Assembly: GCA_013154225.1 (NCBI GenBank)
Contig: JAADCW010000190.1
Location: 1 to 13,635, forward strand
Source of the DNA: Chloroflexota bacterium
Lineage (GTDB): Bacteria > Chloroflexota > Anaerolineae > Anaerolineales > DRMV01
DNA: 13,635 bases
Direction of reading: 5' to 3'
The notes beneath the pieces were generated by a model. It was not told the origin of the DNA. It ran no database searches and was given only the letters and a program-made list of their open reading frames with translations. Made by a program: the position numbers and the translations under genes. Shown here piece after piece: positions 6,906 to 13,496 of this stretch (positions are counted from its first letter, which is position 1; each line of letters opens with the position of its first letter).

Positions 6906-8027
6906 ATGTCTAAACGGGTGCTACTCATGTTCGCAGTGTTGGCTGCGACAGCCTTGGCGTGTTCCTTCAGTGTGCTCCAGCCCACCCCCACGCCTATCCC
7001 TACAGCCACACCCACGGCCACAGCCACACCCACCCAACCGCCCACCCCCACGCCAGTGCCAACACCCACCCTCGCGCCCATCCCCACACCAACCCCAGAA
7101 ATACAACCTACCGAAACAGCACAAGCCCTTCTCAGCGATAACCTGTATCAGCATCCCAAGGGCCTTTTCCTCTTCCACATCCCCCAAGGGTGGGTGTTGA
7201 GCGACGAAGGCGATGCCTACGCAAGTTTTTCCCAGCCCGACCAACCGTTGTTCAACTTGCTGATCGTCACCGCGCTCAACACAGGATATCCTTTGGAAAA
7301 CCAGGGATTTGTCAACATTGTTGATGCTTACGAAAGTTCGTACCAAGCAGAAGACAACTACCGTGTTGTCGAACGCATCGTGCACAGCCCTGCGGCACGC
7401 GTGGCCAAAACATATGATTACGACAATGTTACTTATTACACAGTGTCATATTACGAACAATCTGGCAGCGTGGTGATGATTCTTGACATCACCGTGCCCG
7501 CCGAGCAATCCGACACAGGCGACGCGCTCCTCGAAGCCATGCTCGACGATCTGCGATTTAGCCGTGCCGACATCCTCAACCAACCCATCTACAACGATTT
7601 TGGCACGTTCGACGCTAACGCAGACTACTACACCATGTTGGTCCCCTTAGCGTGGACGTATAACTACGACGTTTCAGACACGCTAATCATAGACCGCTTC
7701 GACGCGCCCGATGGCAAGGCCTTCATCGAAAGCATCATTTACGACGATGGCACACCCTTCAGCAAAAGCGAAGTAGGCAAAATCGCACTGGGTTACTTGC
7801 GAAATGCCTATGCGGAAGACCTCAAAGTGCTCGACGACCAGGTGCAACCCGACGGCAGTGAACGCCTGTTTTGGCATTCGGACAAAAATCACATCACCGG
7901 CCTCACCTTCTTTGAGCGCCGCGGCGATTCCACAATCCTGTTCCTGACCCTGGCCAGCCAAGACGACGTTTGGGATATTTACGAAGACCTGTTCGGCACG
8001 ATATTGGCTTCCTACACCACGCCTTAG
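6906..8027 (+). CDS. Lipoprotein with Thr/Pro linker and two similar C-terminal domains
   Basis: A 373-residue surface protein of unknown function. The frame is open further upstream, but the ATG at 6906 has a strong AGGAGGAG (6894-6901) and starts a lipoprotein signal (residues 2-18, basic then hydrophobic) ending in ALA-Cys19; position -3 of this lipobox is Ala, less usual than Leu. Residues 25-70 are a low-complexity Thr/Pro linker. Two segments of about 145 residues follow, roughly 78-222 and 228-373. Both begin with an aromatic-rich stretch containing a P-x-x-W or P-L-A-W pair (W96, W250), continue with alternating strands and end in an acidic helix. They look like a duplicated domain of the PsbP/Mog1-like type, which is inference from pattern only. 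There are no enzyme motifs. A role in ligand binding or envelope stress sensing is possible but not shown. It was probably transcribed alone. Confidence 0.85.
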   Translation: MSKRVLLMFAVLAATALACSFSVLQPTPTPIPTATPTATATPTQPPTPTPVPTPTLAPIPTPTPEIQPTETAQALLSDNLYQHPKGLFLFHIPQGWVLSDEGDAYASFSQPDQPLFNLLIVTALNTGYPLENQGFVNIVDAYESSYQAEDNYRVVERIVHSPAARVAKTYDYDNVTYYTVSYYEQSGSVVMILDITVPAEQSDTGDALLEAMLDDLRFSRADILNQPIYNDFGTFDANADYYTMLVPLAWTYNYDVSDTLIIDRFDAPDGKAFIESIIYDDGTPFSKSEVGKIALGYLRNAYAEDLKVLDDQVQPDGSERLFWHSDKNHITGLTFFERRGDSTILFLTLASQDDVWDIYEDLFGTILASYTTP

Positions 8028-8062
8028 CCATCGCCCGCCCACAAGGGTGCATGCAGAAAAAG

Positions 8063-8191
8063 CCCCTCTCCCGCTGGGAGAGGGGTTGGCGCGAGGGCAC
8101 ACCCACGATTGTTTTACCGTCCTCACACCTCCGCCCCGCGCGGAGCAGGCGCTTCCCCAATGCCTCCCCTCCCCCAAGGTGCGAAGGGGAG
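8063..8191. repeat. Composite REP-like palindromic element (copy 2, degenerate)
   Basis: The left hairpin is a 10-bp perfect stem (8063-8072 with 8076-8085, loop gct) with the same core as copy 1. It is followed at nearly the same distance by gcgagggc (8091-8098), facing the imperfect inverse gtcctcac (8119-8126). A weaker right hairpin pairs 8164-8170 with 8185-8191 around a 14-base loop. An extra GC hairpin, ctccgc/gcggag (8129-8145), sits between and is absent from copy 1. The order of parts matches copy 1 at 13-121, so both belong to one family. Confidence 0.65.
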
Positions 8192-8278
8192 CGCCGCGCT
8201 GCTCACGTGCAAAGTGACGTGCAATAACGCCTTGCTTTTTCAAAATTACCCCTATCAGTTCTGTGGTAGACTTCGACG

Positions 8279-8320
8279 GGAGCCCTTTAGCCCACGCCGG
8301 CATTCCCAAGGGCTCCTTTT
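8279..8320 (+). terminator. Terminator- or attenuator-like hairpin before the second lipoprotein
   Basis: A 9-bp perfect stem (8279-8287 with 8308-8316) with a 20-base loop is followed by TTTT (8317-8320). It is 250 bases past the previous gene but only 34 bases before the next start codon. It may end read-through from upstream, or act as a leader hairpin if transcription begins near 8278. The large loop makes it a weak candidate. Confidence 0.35.
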
Positions 8321-8353
8321 CCTCACCCTCGTGGTTTTCCTGTGAGTGCACCC

Positions 8354-9118
8354 ATGCGACGCTTGTTTTTGCTTTTCCTCATCAGCGGGCTTGTGCTGGG
8401 CGCGTGCGTGCAAAGCACGCCTCAACCACCCACGCCTACCCCCACAGCCACCACCGCGCCCGTGGTTGCCGCGGTGCCGCCCGATTTGGAACCCGCAGGG
8501 CTGGCTTTGCAAGCCTGTGCGCAAACTCTGGGCGTCCCCCTGGCCATCCTCACCACGCCTCAAAGCGCCAACTGGCCTGCCGCGGCCAACGTACGCCTTT
8601 GGTGGGGGCCGCCGCCGGCTAACACCTCGGCCTACGCCCTGACCACCGAGCGGCTGGTGCCCATCGTGGCCCGCGAAAACCAGGCCGACCCTTCGGAAGA
8701 AGCCCTCCGAAGGGCGGTCATCGGCCAAATAACCTCCTGGCAGGACCTGGGAGGCTCGTCTTCCGCAGCCGTTGCCCTCTGGCTGCCTTTGCTGGATTCC
8801 GCAGCAGGCCAAAGGCTGTTGGCCTGGCTGGGCGAAGTGCCCCTGCGTGGAGACGCTTCCCTGGCTCCAGACCCACGCGCCATGCTCCAATCCGTGGGCA
8901 GTGACCAGGCTGCACTGGGCTTTGTGCCCTCAGCCTGGCTCACCACCGCGCCCGAAGCCGAGAACGTGCGTGCGGTAGAAGTCACCGCCCCCGCGTGGGA
9001 AGCGCCTGTGCTGGCCCTGCTCTCCCCCCACGCGCCGCGGTCTGCCCAGGCTGTGGTCGGCTGCCTGCAACAAGGGCCTGGGCAAGACGCGCTGCGCCAA
9101 ATCTACACCTCGCCTTAA
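8354..9118 (+). CDS. Lipoprotein with a degenerate PstS-like substrate-binding domain
   Basis: A 254-residue lipoprotein. The signal is short (RR then hydrophobic) and ends in a canonical lipobox LGA-Cys18; a Thr/Pro linker covers about 21-36. Residues 95-135 resemble the middle of phosphate-binding proteins: LTTERLVPIVARENQ (96-110) followed by GQITSWQDLGG (124-134), the counterpart of the G.iT.W.dlGG motif of PstS. DQAALGFVPSAWL (184-196) matches their later npgaiGyv-type segment. The N-terminal phosphate loop with T-G-S is not seen and the protein is shorter than PstS, so phosphate binding is doubtful. A GTG start four codons upstream (8342) is possible; ATG 8354 is preferred for the signal peptide, though neither has a good ribosome binding site. 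No ABC transporter genes are nearby. Fold assignment moderately sure; ligand unknown. Confidence 0.8.
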   Translation: MRRLFLLFLISGLVLGACVQSTPQPPTPTPTATTAPVVAAVPPDLEPAGLALQACAQTLGVPLAILTTPQSANWPAAANVRLWWGPPPANTSAYALTTERLVPIVARENQADPSEEALRRAVIGQITSWQDLGGSSSAAVALWLPLLDSAAGQRLLAWLGEVPLRGDASLAPDPRAMLQSVGSDQAALGFVPSAWLTTAPEAENVRAVEVTAPAWEAPVLALLSPHAPRSAQAVVGCLQQGPGQDALRQIYTSP

Positions 9119-9121
9119 CGC

Positions 9122-9158
9122 GAGCAAGCGGTCTGTGCTGCGCACAAACCGCTTGCTC
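9122..9158. terminator. Long hairpin between converging genes
   Basis: Arms gagcaagcggt (9122-9132) and accgcttgctc (9148-9158) pair perfectly. After a single C/A mismatch an inner tgtgc/gcaca stem continues to a 3-base loop tgc. It lies between the stop of the plus-strand lipoprotein gene (9118) and the stop of the minus-strand gltD-like gene (9178), so it can serve both. No T run follows on either strand, so it may be a transcript-end barrier rather than a classical intrinsic terminator. Confidence 0.6.
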
Positions 9159-9177
9159 CAGCGAAGGAGGAGAGGAA

Positions 9178-10662
9178 TTAAGGAGCGGGCTGTTCTGACT
9201 TGCCCTCTTCCTTATCCAAACGGAGCAGGTAATCGTGAATCGCGGCAGCCGCACGACGACCAGCCGCCACCGCGGTTACCACCAAGTCCGGGCCTGTGGC
9301 CGCATCACCACCTGCATACACACCAGGCCGTGTCGTCTCTCCAGTTTCGGGGTCGGTCACAATCAGGCCCCAATTGTACGTCTTCAAACCAGGGGTGGTC
9401 TTGCCAATGGTTTCATCCGGCCAATAACCAATGGCCAAAACCACAATGTCGGCTTCCATGATGAAATTCGAGCCCTCAATGGGGATCGGGCGGCGACGGC
9501 CGCTCTCATCGGGCTCGCCCAACTTCATCTTCACGCATTCCACAGCCTTCAAATTACCTTCCTCATCGCCAATAAACTTCACCGGCTGGGTGAGGAACAT
9601 GTAGCGCGCGCCTTCTTCCTTGGCCCAGGTGCGGTCTTTTTCACCACCGGGCATCTCGGCTTCTGAACGGCGGTACACGCACGTGACTTCCGCGGCCTTG
9701 AGACGCACCGAAGTCCGCAAACAGTCGGCCGCGGTGTCACCACCACCCACCACAATCACCTTTTTGCCTTCAACTTCCAACTTGCCCTTGCCCTGGTATT
9801 CCTGAGGCCAAATTTCAGGGGGCACATTCGCGCGCACCAAAAATTCGGTGGCCGGATACACACCGTTCAAATCGTTGCCTTCCACCTTCATGGGCGCATC
9901 CACGTTGGCGCCCACGCCGATGAACACCGCATCGAAACCTTCGTTGAACAGGTCATCAATGGTCTTATCCACACCAATCTTGGTGTTGAAGACAAACTTA
10001 ACGCCCGCGTGCTTCAAATCATCAACGCGGGCGAAAACGACATCTTTAGGCAACTTGAAATTGGGGATACCGTACACCAACAAGCCCCCAGGGGCGGGCT
10101 TTGCATCGAAGATGGTCACATCGTGCCCACGCTGACGCAACTGCTCCGCGCAGGACAAACCAGCAGGGCCAGCGCCCACAACGGCCACCTTGTGCCCCGT
10201 GGGTTCCCCAACAGGCACTTCCACCAAGCCGCCTTTGACCCGCCGCTCGTAATCGGTCACAAAACGTTCCAACATCCCTGTTTGCACCGGGCCATCGTAA
10301 GCCGAGCGCACACAACCGCCCTGGCAAAGCACCTCGTGCGGGCAAACACGGCTGCAAATTTCGGGCATCGAACTGGTTTCCCGATACAAGGCCGCGGCTT
10401 CCAAAAAGCGCCCTTGCTCGATCAACCACATGGCCGAGGGGATGTCGTTATTAACCGGGCAAGCCTGCATACACGGCGCCGGGTCGGGGCAGTGAATACA
10501 GCGAGACGCCTCCCGTTGCGCTTCTTCGGGCGTCAGCGGGATATGAATGTCATCAAAATCGCAAATGCGCTCTTCAGGGTCACGCAGAGGAAGTTCCAAA
10601 TAAGGAATAATCAGGCGCTCTTTGCGGTTGATGGGCAGGGTCTCGCTGGGCACTTTCTGCAT
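9178..10662 (-). CDS. GltD-type NAD(P)-dependent iron-sulfur flavoprotein
   Basis: A 494-residue cytoplasmic oxidoreductase resembling the small subunit of glutamate synthase. The N-terminal domain carries two [4Fe-4S] cysteine sets: C55, C58, C64, C68 and C103, C107, C113, C117. FAD binding is shown by GAGPAGLS (163-170), NAD(P)H binding by GGGDTAADC (306-314), and the second FAD motif is GGDAATGPDLVVTAV (451-465). Length and motifs are complete. The ATG at 10662 has a strong GGAGG six bases upstream. No glutamate synthase large subunit or NfnA-type partner is in the window; the gene sits downstream of a LysM/M23 lipoprotein gene on the same strand, across 117 bases. It could be GltD with a distant gltB, NfnB-like transhydrogenase, a sulfide dehydrogenase SudA-type protein or dihydropyrimidine dehydrogenase PreT. 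Sequence alone does not settle which. Confidence 0.9.
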   Translation of the reverse strand: MQKVPSETLPINRKERLIIPYLELPLRDPEERICDFDDIHIPLTPEEAQREASRCIHCPDPAPCMQACPVNNDIPSAMWLIEQGRFLEAAALYRETSSMPEICSRVCPHEVLCQGGCVRSAYDGPVQTGMLERFVTDYERRVKGGLVEVPVGEPTGHKVAVVGAGPAGLSCAEQLRQRGHDVTIFDAKPAPGGLLVYGIPNFKLPKDVVFARVDDLKHAGVKFVFNTKIGVDKTIDDLFNEGFDAVFIGVGANVDAPMKVEGNDLNGVYPATEFLVRANVPPEIWPQEYQGKGKLEVEGKKVIVVGGGDTAADCLRTSVRLKAAEVTCVYRRSEAEMPGGEKDRTWAKEEGARYMFLTQPVKFIGDEEGNLKAVECVKMKLGEPDESGRRRPIPIEGSNFIMEADIVVLAIGYWPDETIGKTTPGLKTYNWGLIVTDPETGETTRPGVYAGGDAATGPDLVVTAVAAGRRAAAAIHDYLLRLDKEEGKSEQPAP

Positions 10663-10677
10663 TACACACCTCCTCTC

Positions 10678-10695
10678 CTACCTTCGCTAAGGTGG
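10678..10695 (-). promoter_or_regulatory. Small hairpin next to the gltD-like ribosome binding site
   Basis: ctacctt (10678-10684) and aaggtgg (10689-10695) pair over 7 positions with one wobble around a cgct loop, just upstream of the GGAGG of the gltD-like gene. It might influence translation, but it is short and may be chance. Confidence 0.25.
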
Positions 10696-10710
10696 CTTAA
10701 TCCATACCAG

Positions 10711-10748
10711 AAAACGCGTTTTTTCGCAGGTGACGGTTGTCACGAAAA
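10711..10748. promoter_or_regulatory. Two adjacent palindromes upstream of the gltD-like gene
   Basis: AAAACGCGTTTT (10711-10722) is a perfect 12-bp palindrome. Beside it GTGAC-ggtt-GTCAC (10730-10743) is a perfect 5-bp inverted repeat, flanked by ttttc (10721-10725) and gaaaa (10744-10748), which also pair. They lie about 50-85 bases before the start codon, where regulator sites are expected. On neither strand do they look like an intrinsic terminator for the upstream gene. Confidence 0.4.
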
Positions 10749-10779
10749 GGCTAATTCCTAATTTTGTTTTACGAAATTT

Positions 10780-12306
10780 TTATCGCACCAAGGTATTCTT
10801 GGGCTTTTGGCATTCACAGGCTTCTTTAACCTGATTGCCGCGGCGCAAATAGCCATCATAAGCCTTGCCCGTGCCTTCAGAAACCCATCCATCCAGCACA
10901 AAGGGAATGGGGCCGTCTGCGGCAATCCACACGCCGTTGTATTTGCGCGCCAGGTGCAAATGGGTGGCTGTGGAAAAACCACCCTCGCAGGAAGGATGCC
11001 CAATGCGCTCACCCGCGTGCAAATACGTGCCGACTTTTACCCGATCTCGGCTGGCAATGTGCATGTAAAGCACGTTCCAGCCGCTTTGCTCATAGCCGTC
11101 GCCATCCAAATCTTGCACCACCGCGCCATCAGCCGAGCGCACCACCAGCCCATCGGCCACAGCCACGACCCAATCGTTGCTGCGGGCACAGCCCGCGCCC
11201 AAAGGCACGTCGCCGGGGGCAAAATCCAAGGCCGCCCACGCGGAACCGTCATCCCAACCGCCGTGGGGCCCACCGGTGAAGTACCACTTCACTCCAGGCT
11301 CAAAGGGCAACTGCATGGGCGGCTGTTGCAAATCCGGCGGCACCAACGGCTCAAAAGCATAATCAAAAGGATAGCCAAACAAAGCCTGATACGTGGCATA
11401 CAACCCTTGAGGGCCTACCGCACGCTGCCAATCCGAAAGGCCATCCAACAGCGCAAACACATGCTGAATTGCAGCCGTGCCTGCATTGACCTGGGGGTTG
11501 GCGCGCACCAACACGCCATCGGCCAGGGGAAAGGCCGCCACACCGTGGGCCTGCCACAAATAAAACCCGCGGTTGAGTTCGTTGGCCGCCCAATGTAACT
11601 GCCGCCACAAACCCTTCCGCTGAAAATCCAACCATCGGAAAGGATACGTCTTGCTTTCCGACGACACTTTCTTGTGGGTAACCCACCCACTCTGATATTC
11701 CAGCAACGCCAGCAGCACACGAGGGTTGACGGAATAATCTTGCGCCACCTGAGCCACCATCTGCGCGCCGGTCATGACGCGGCCATCTACCTCTTCGGTA
11801 TAGGTGCTCAGGTATCCGCCTTGGGCGGCCACAAATTGTTCCACATCGAACAGCGCGTTGCTGGGGCTGGCGACCAACTCCGAATCGGGGATGATCTTGA
11901 ACAACGGCGCGGTCGCCGCGGGCTCAGGCGCGGGAATCACCAACACCTGCCCCACTTCCAGCACGTTGGGGTTAGCCAAATGGTTGGCCTGCACCAACGC
12001 ATCCACGCTAACGTCAAACCGCAACGCCAGACTTCCCAGCGTATCGCCTCGCTGAACCACATACTTCTGCGCCTGCGCGCGCAAGGTCGGGATAGGCTGA
12101 GGCGCGTTGGGCGTGGGCGTCAACAAAGGCGCGGCTGGCTGCCGTGTTGGGGGCACAAAAACGCCCGCCGTGGGGGTTGCGGTACCCACCGGCCCATAGC
12201 CCTGCACCGGCGGCGGCTGCCAAACACCGCCTTCGCTTTCCCACTGGCGGGTACAAGCCGCCAACATCAGCCCTAACACAAGCAAAATCGTCCACCGGCG
12301 TTGCAT
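10780..12306 (-). CDS. LysM and M23 peptidase lipoprotein
   Basis: A 508-residue exported cell-wall protein. The lipobox LAA-Cys18 ends a short signal; a Pro-rich linker covers about 30-75. A LysM peptidoglycan-binding domain spans about 81-125 (YVVQRGDTL at its start). A middle helical region (about 180-310) has NPRVLLALLEYQSGW (194-208), which recalls lytic transglycosylases but with Gln205 where those carry the Glu of the E-S-G motif. The C-terminal LytM/M23 zinc peptidase domain (about 340-480) shows H348, D361 in ALDFAP, H416 and the HLH motif at 449-451, consistent with an active site. The protein probably trims cell-wall peptides or cross-bridges outside the membrane. The frame continues 24 codons further upstream, but ATG 12306 gives the lipoprotein signal, and the predicted start of transcription falls on it. 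Function confident; the middle domain uncertain. Confidence 0.9.
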   Translation of the reverse strand: MQRRWTILLVLGLMLAACTRQWESEGGVWQPPPVQGYGPVGTATPTAGVFVPPTRQPAAPLLTPTPNAPQPIPTLRAQAQKYVVQRGDTLGSLALRFDVSVDALVQANHLANPNVLEVGQVLVIPAPEPAATAPLFKIIPDSELVASPSNALFDVEQFVAAQGGYLSTYTEEVDGRVMTGAQMVAQVAQDYSVNPRVLLALLEYQSGWVTHKKVSSESKTYPFRWLDFQRKGLWRQLHWAANELNRGFYLWQAHGVAAFPLADGVLVRANPQVNAGTAAIQHVFALLDGLSDWQRAVGPQGLYATYQALFGYPFDYAFEPLVPPDLQQPPMQLPFEPGVKWYFTGGPHGGWDDGSAWAALDFAPGDVPLGAGCARSNDWVVAVADGLVVRSADGAVVQDLDGDGYEQSGWNVLYMHIASRDRVKVGTYLHAGERIGHPSCEGGFSTATHLHLARKYNGVWIAADGPIPFVLDGWVSEGTGKAYDGYLRRGNQVKEACECQKPKNTLVR

Positions 12307-12312
12307 GGCCCC

Positions 12313-12318
12313 ATTGTA
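12313..12318 (-). promoter_or_regulatory. -10 element giving a leaderless LysM/M23 mRNA
   Basis: On the minus strand TACAAT (12318-12313) is followed by only six bases (GGGGCC) and then the ATG at 12306. With the usual 6-8 bases from -10 to the start point, transcription would begin at or next to the A of the ATG. There is no ribosome binding site at a normal distance. A weak -35 (TTACCA or TACCAC near 12336-12342) lies 17-18 bases upstream. Confidence 0.5.
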
Positions 12319-12420
12319 CATTAAACCACCCGGAAGTGGTAAGATTGAAGCCCAAAACCGCACATTTTGGCCTGCCATTCCCCCATGCCACGCCCACCCA
12401 GCAGGCCACTGGAGGGAATC

Positions 12421-13296
12421 ATGCCTTTTGCTTGGGGCAACCGCACTTACATCATGGGCATCCTCAACGTCACGCCCGACAGTTTTTCAGGCGACGGCCT
12501 GCTCACCCAAGACGACGCGGTACAAGCCGCGCTGGCGCAAGCCCGTCGCTTTGTTGCCGAAGGCGCCGATATTTTGGACATCGGCGGCGAAAGCACCCGA
12601 CCAGGCGCCAGCCCCGTCAGCGCGGAAGAGGAAATCAGCCGGGTCGTGCCCGTCATTCGGGCATTGGCCGAGGCCCTTCCCAACACCCTGCTTTCGGTAG
12701 ACACCTACAAAGCCGAAGTGGCCGAAGCCGCGCTGAAAGCCGGCGCAGGCATGGTCAACGACGTCTGGGGCCTGCGTGCCGACCCTCGCATGGCTGAAGT
12801 AGTCGCCCGTTACCAGGTACCTGTGGTGCTCATGCACAACCGAAGCACACCGCAACACGCGGAAATCCGCGCCCGCTTGGGTGGGCGCTACGTGGGTGTG
12901 GATTACGATGACCTGCTGGCCGACGTCCGCCGCGAACTGCTGGAAAGCGTCGCTCTGGCCCACGCCGCAGGCGTTCCCGACGAGCATATCATCCTGGACC
13001 CCGGCATTGGGTTTGGCAAAACCGTGGCGCAAAACCTGGAACTGGTCAATCGCTTGGATGAAATTCGGGCCCTGGGTTATCCCGTGCTGTTGGGGGTGTC
13101 CCGCAAATCCTTCATTGGCTACACTTTGGATCTCCCGCCCGACCAGCGGCTGGAAGGCACGGCCGCGGCTGTGGCCGTAGGCATTGTGCGGGGTGCCGAT
13201 ATTGTGCGGGTGCACGACGTTGGCTTCATGACCCGCGTCGCGCGCATGACCGACGCGATCGTACGCTCCAGCCCCAAAGCCAACGCCTCTGGCTGA
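12421..13296 (+). CDS. folP: Dihydropteroate synthase
   Basis: A 291-residue folate-pathway enzyme that joins 6-hydroxymethyl-7,8-dihydropterin diphosphate to p-aminobenzoate, giving dihydropteroate; cytoplasmic. The full set of family motifs is present in order: NVTPDSF (16-22), DIGGESTRPG (53-62), SVDTYK (92-97), ND (113-114), LMHNR (137-141), LDPGIGFGK (192-200), GVSRKSFIG (225-233), EGTAAA (245-250) and RVHDV (263-267). These supply the conserved Asn, Thr-Arg, Asp, Lys and Arg-x-His of the two substrate sites. Length is normal. The frame extends upstream to a TTG (12367) and an ATG (12385), but ATG 12421 has GGAGG five bases before it and starts at the family's usual position. Downstream, after 200 bases with its own promoter, is panB, which needs a folate cofactor. 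Divergent from the LysM/M23 gene. Confidence 0.97.
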   Translation: MPFAWGNRTYIMGILNVTPDSFSGDGLLTQDDAVQAALAQARRFVAEGADILDIGGESTRPGASPVSAEEEISRVVPVIRALAEALPNTLLSVDTYKAEVAEAALKAGAGMVNDVWGLRADPRMAEVVARYQVPVVLMHNRSTPQHAEIRARLGGRYVGVDYDDLLADVRRELLESVALAHAAGVPDEHIILDPGIGFGKTVAQNLELVNRLDEIRALGYPVLLGVSRKSFIGYTLDLPPDQRLEGTAAAVAVGIVRGADIVRVHDVGFMTRVARMTDAIVRSSPKANASG

Positions 13297-13333
13297 AACG
13301 GAAACGCAACAAGCCAGAGGGCATCCTGTTGCG
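13286..13333 (+). other. Interlocked inverted repeats (pseudoknot-like) at the folP stop codon
   Basis: CCTCTGGCT (13286-13294) pairs perfectly with AGCCAGAGG (13312-13320). CGCAACA (13305-13311), inside the first loop, pairs perfectly with TGTTGCG (13327-13333). The order of arms is that of an H-type pseudoknot with no base between the middle arms. The first stem overlaps the folP stop codon at 13294-13296. There is no T run, so a plain intrinsic terminator is not supported; either hairpin alone could act as an RNA 3'-end structure. Confidence 0.5.
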
Positions 13334-13379
13334 CCAGCCCTGTTGACCAAACTTTTGCCTGAACTTCATCTCACAGCCG

Positions 13380-13408
13380 TTGACACCCCCTTCAAAATCG
13401 GCGATAAT
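13380..13408 (+). promoter_or_regulatory. Promoter of panB
   Basis: A consensus -35 TTGACA (13380-13385) and a near-consensus -10 GATAAT (13403-13408) are exactly 17 bases apart. Transcription should start near 13415, leaving a leader of about 82 bases before the panB ATG. This is the best-formed promoter in the window and suggests panB is transcribed independently of folP. Confidence 0.75.
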
Positions 13409-13496
13409 ACCTTTGCCGACCGAACCCATCTGGCCGGTACGGCTAACGCAATCTCGGCCATCGCGTTTGCTGGCCCCTACCTGAAAGGAGGGAACC

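Larger units (their letters stand above)
8028..8353. other. Intergenic region between the two lipoprotein genes
   Basis: 326 bases without a supported gene. It contains the second REP-like element (8063-8191) and a hairpin with a T run (8279-8320). A possible plus-strand extended -10, TGG-TAGACT, lies at 8264-8272, upstream of the next gene. Small frames here have no ribosome binding site. Confidence 0.55.

Noticed and set aside
6981..7100. CCCAC-rich stretch as a possible repeat array or CRISPR
   Set aside because: It is the coding sequence of the Thr/Pro linker in the lipoprotein; there are no uniform repeats with unique spacers.
12367..12420. Upstream TTG and ATG starts for folP
   Set aside because: The added residues are Pro/Arg-rich and unlike the family, and the ATG at 12421 has a well-placed GGAGG.
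12487..13350. 287-residue minus-strand open frame opposite folP
   Set aside because: folP on the plus strand is complete with all motifs; the opposite frame is a shadow.
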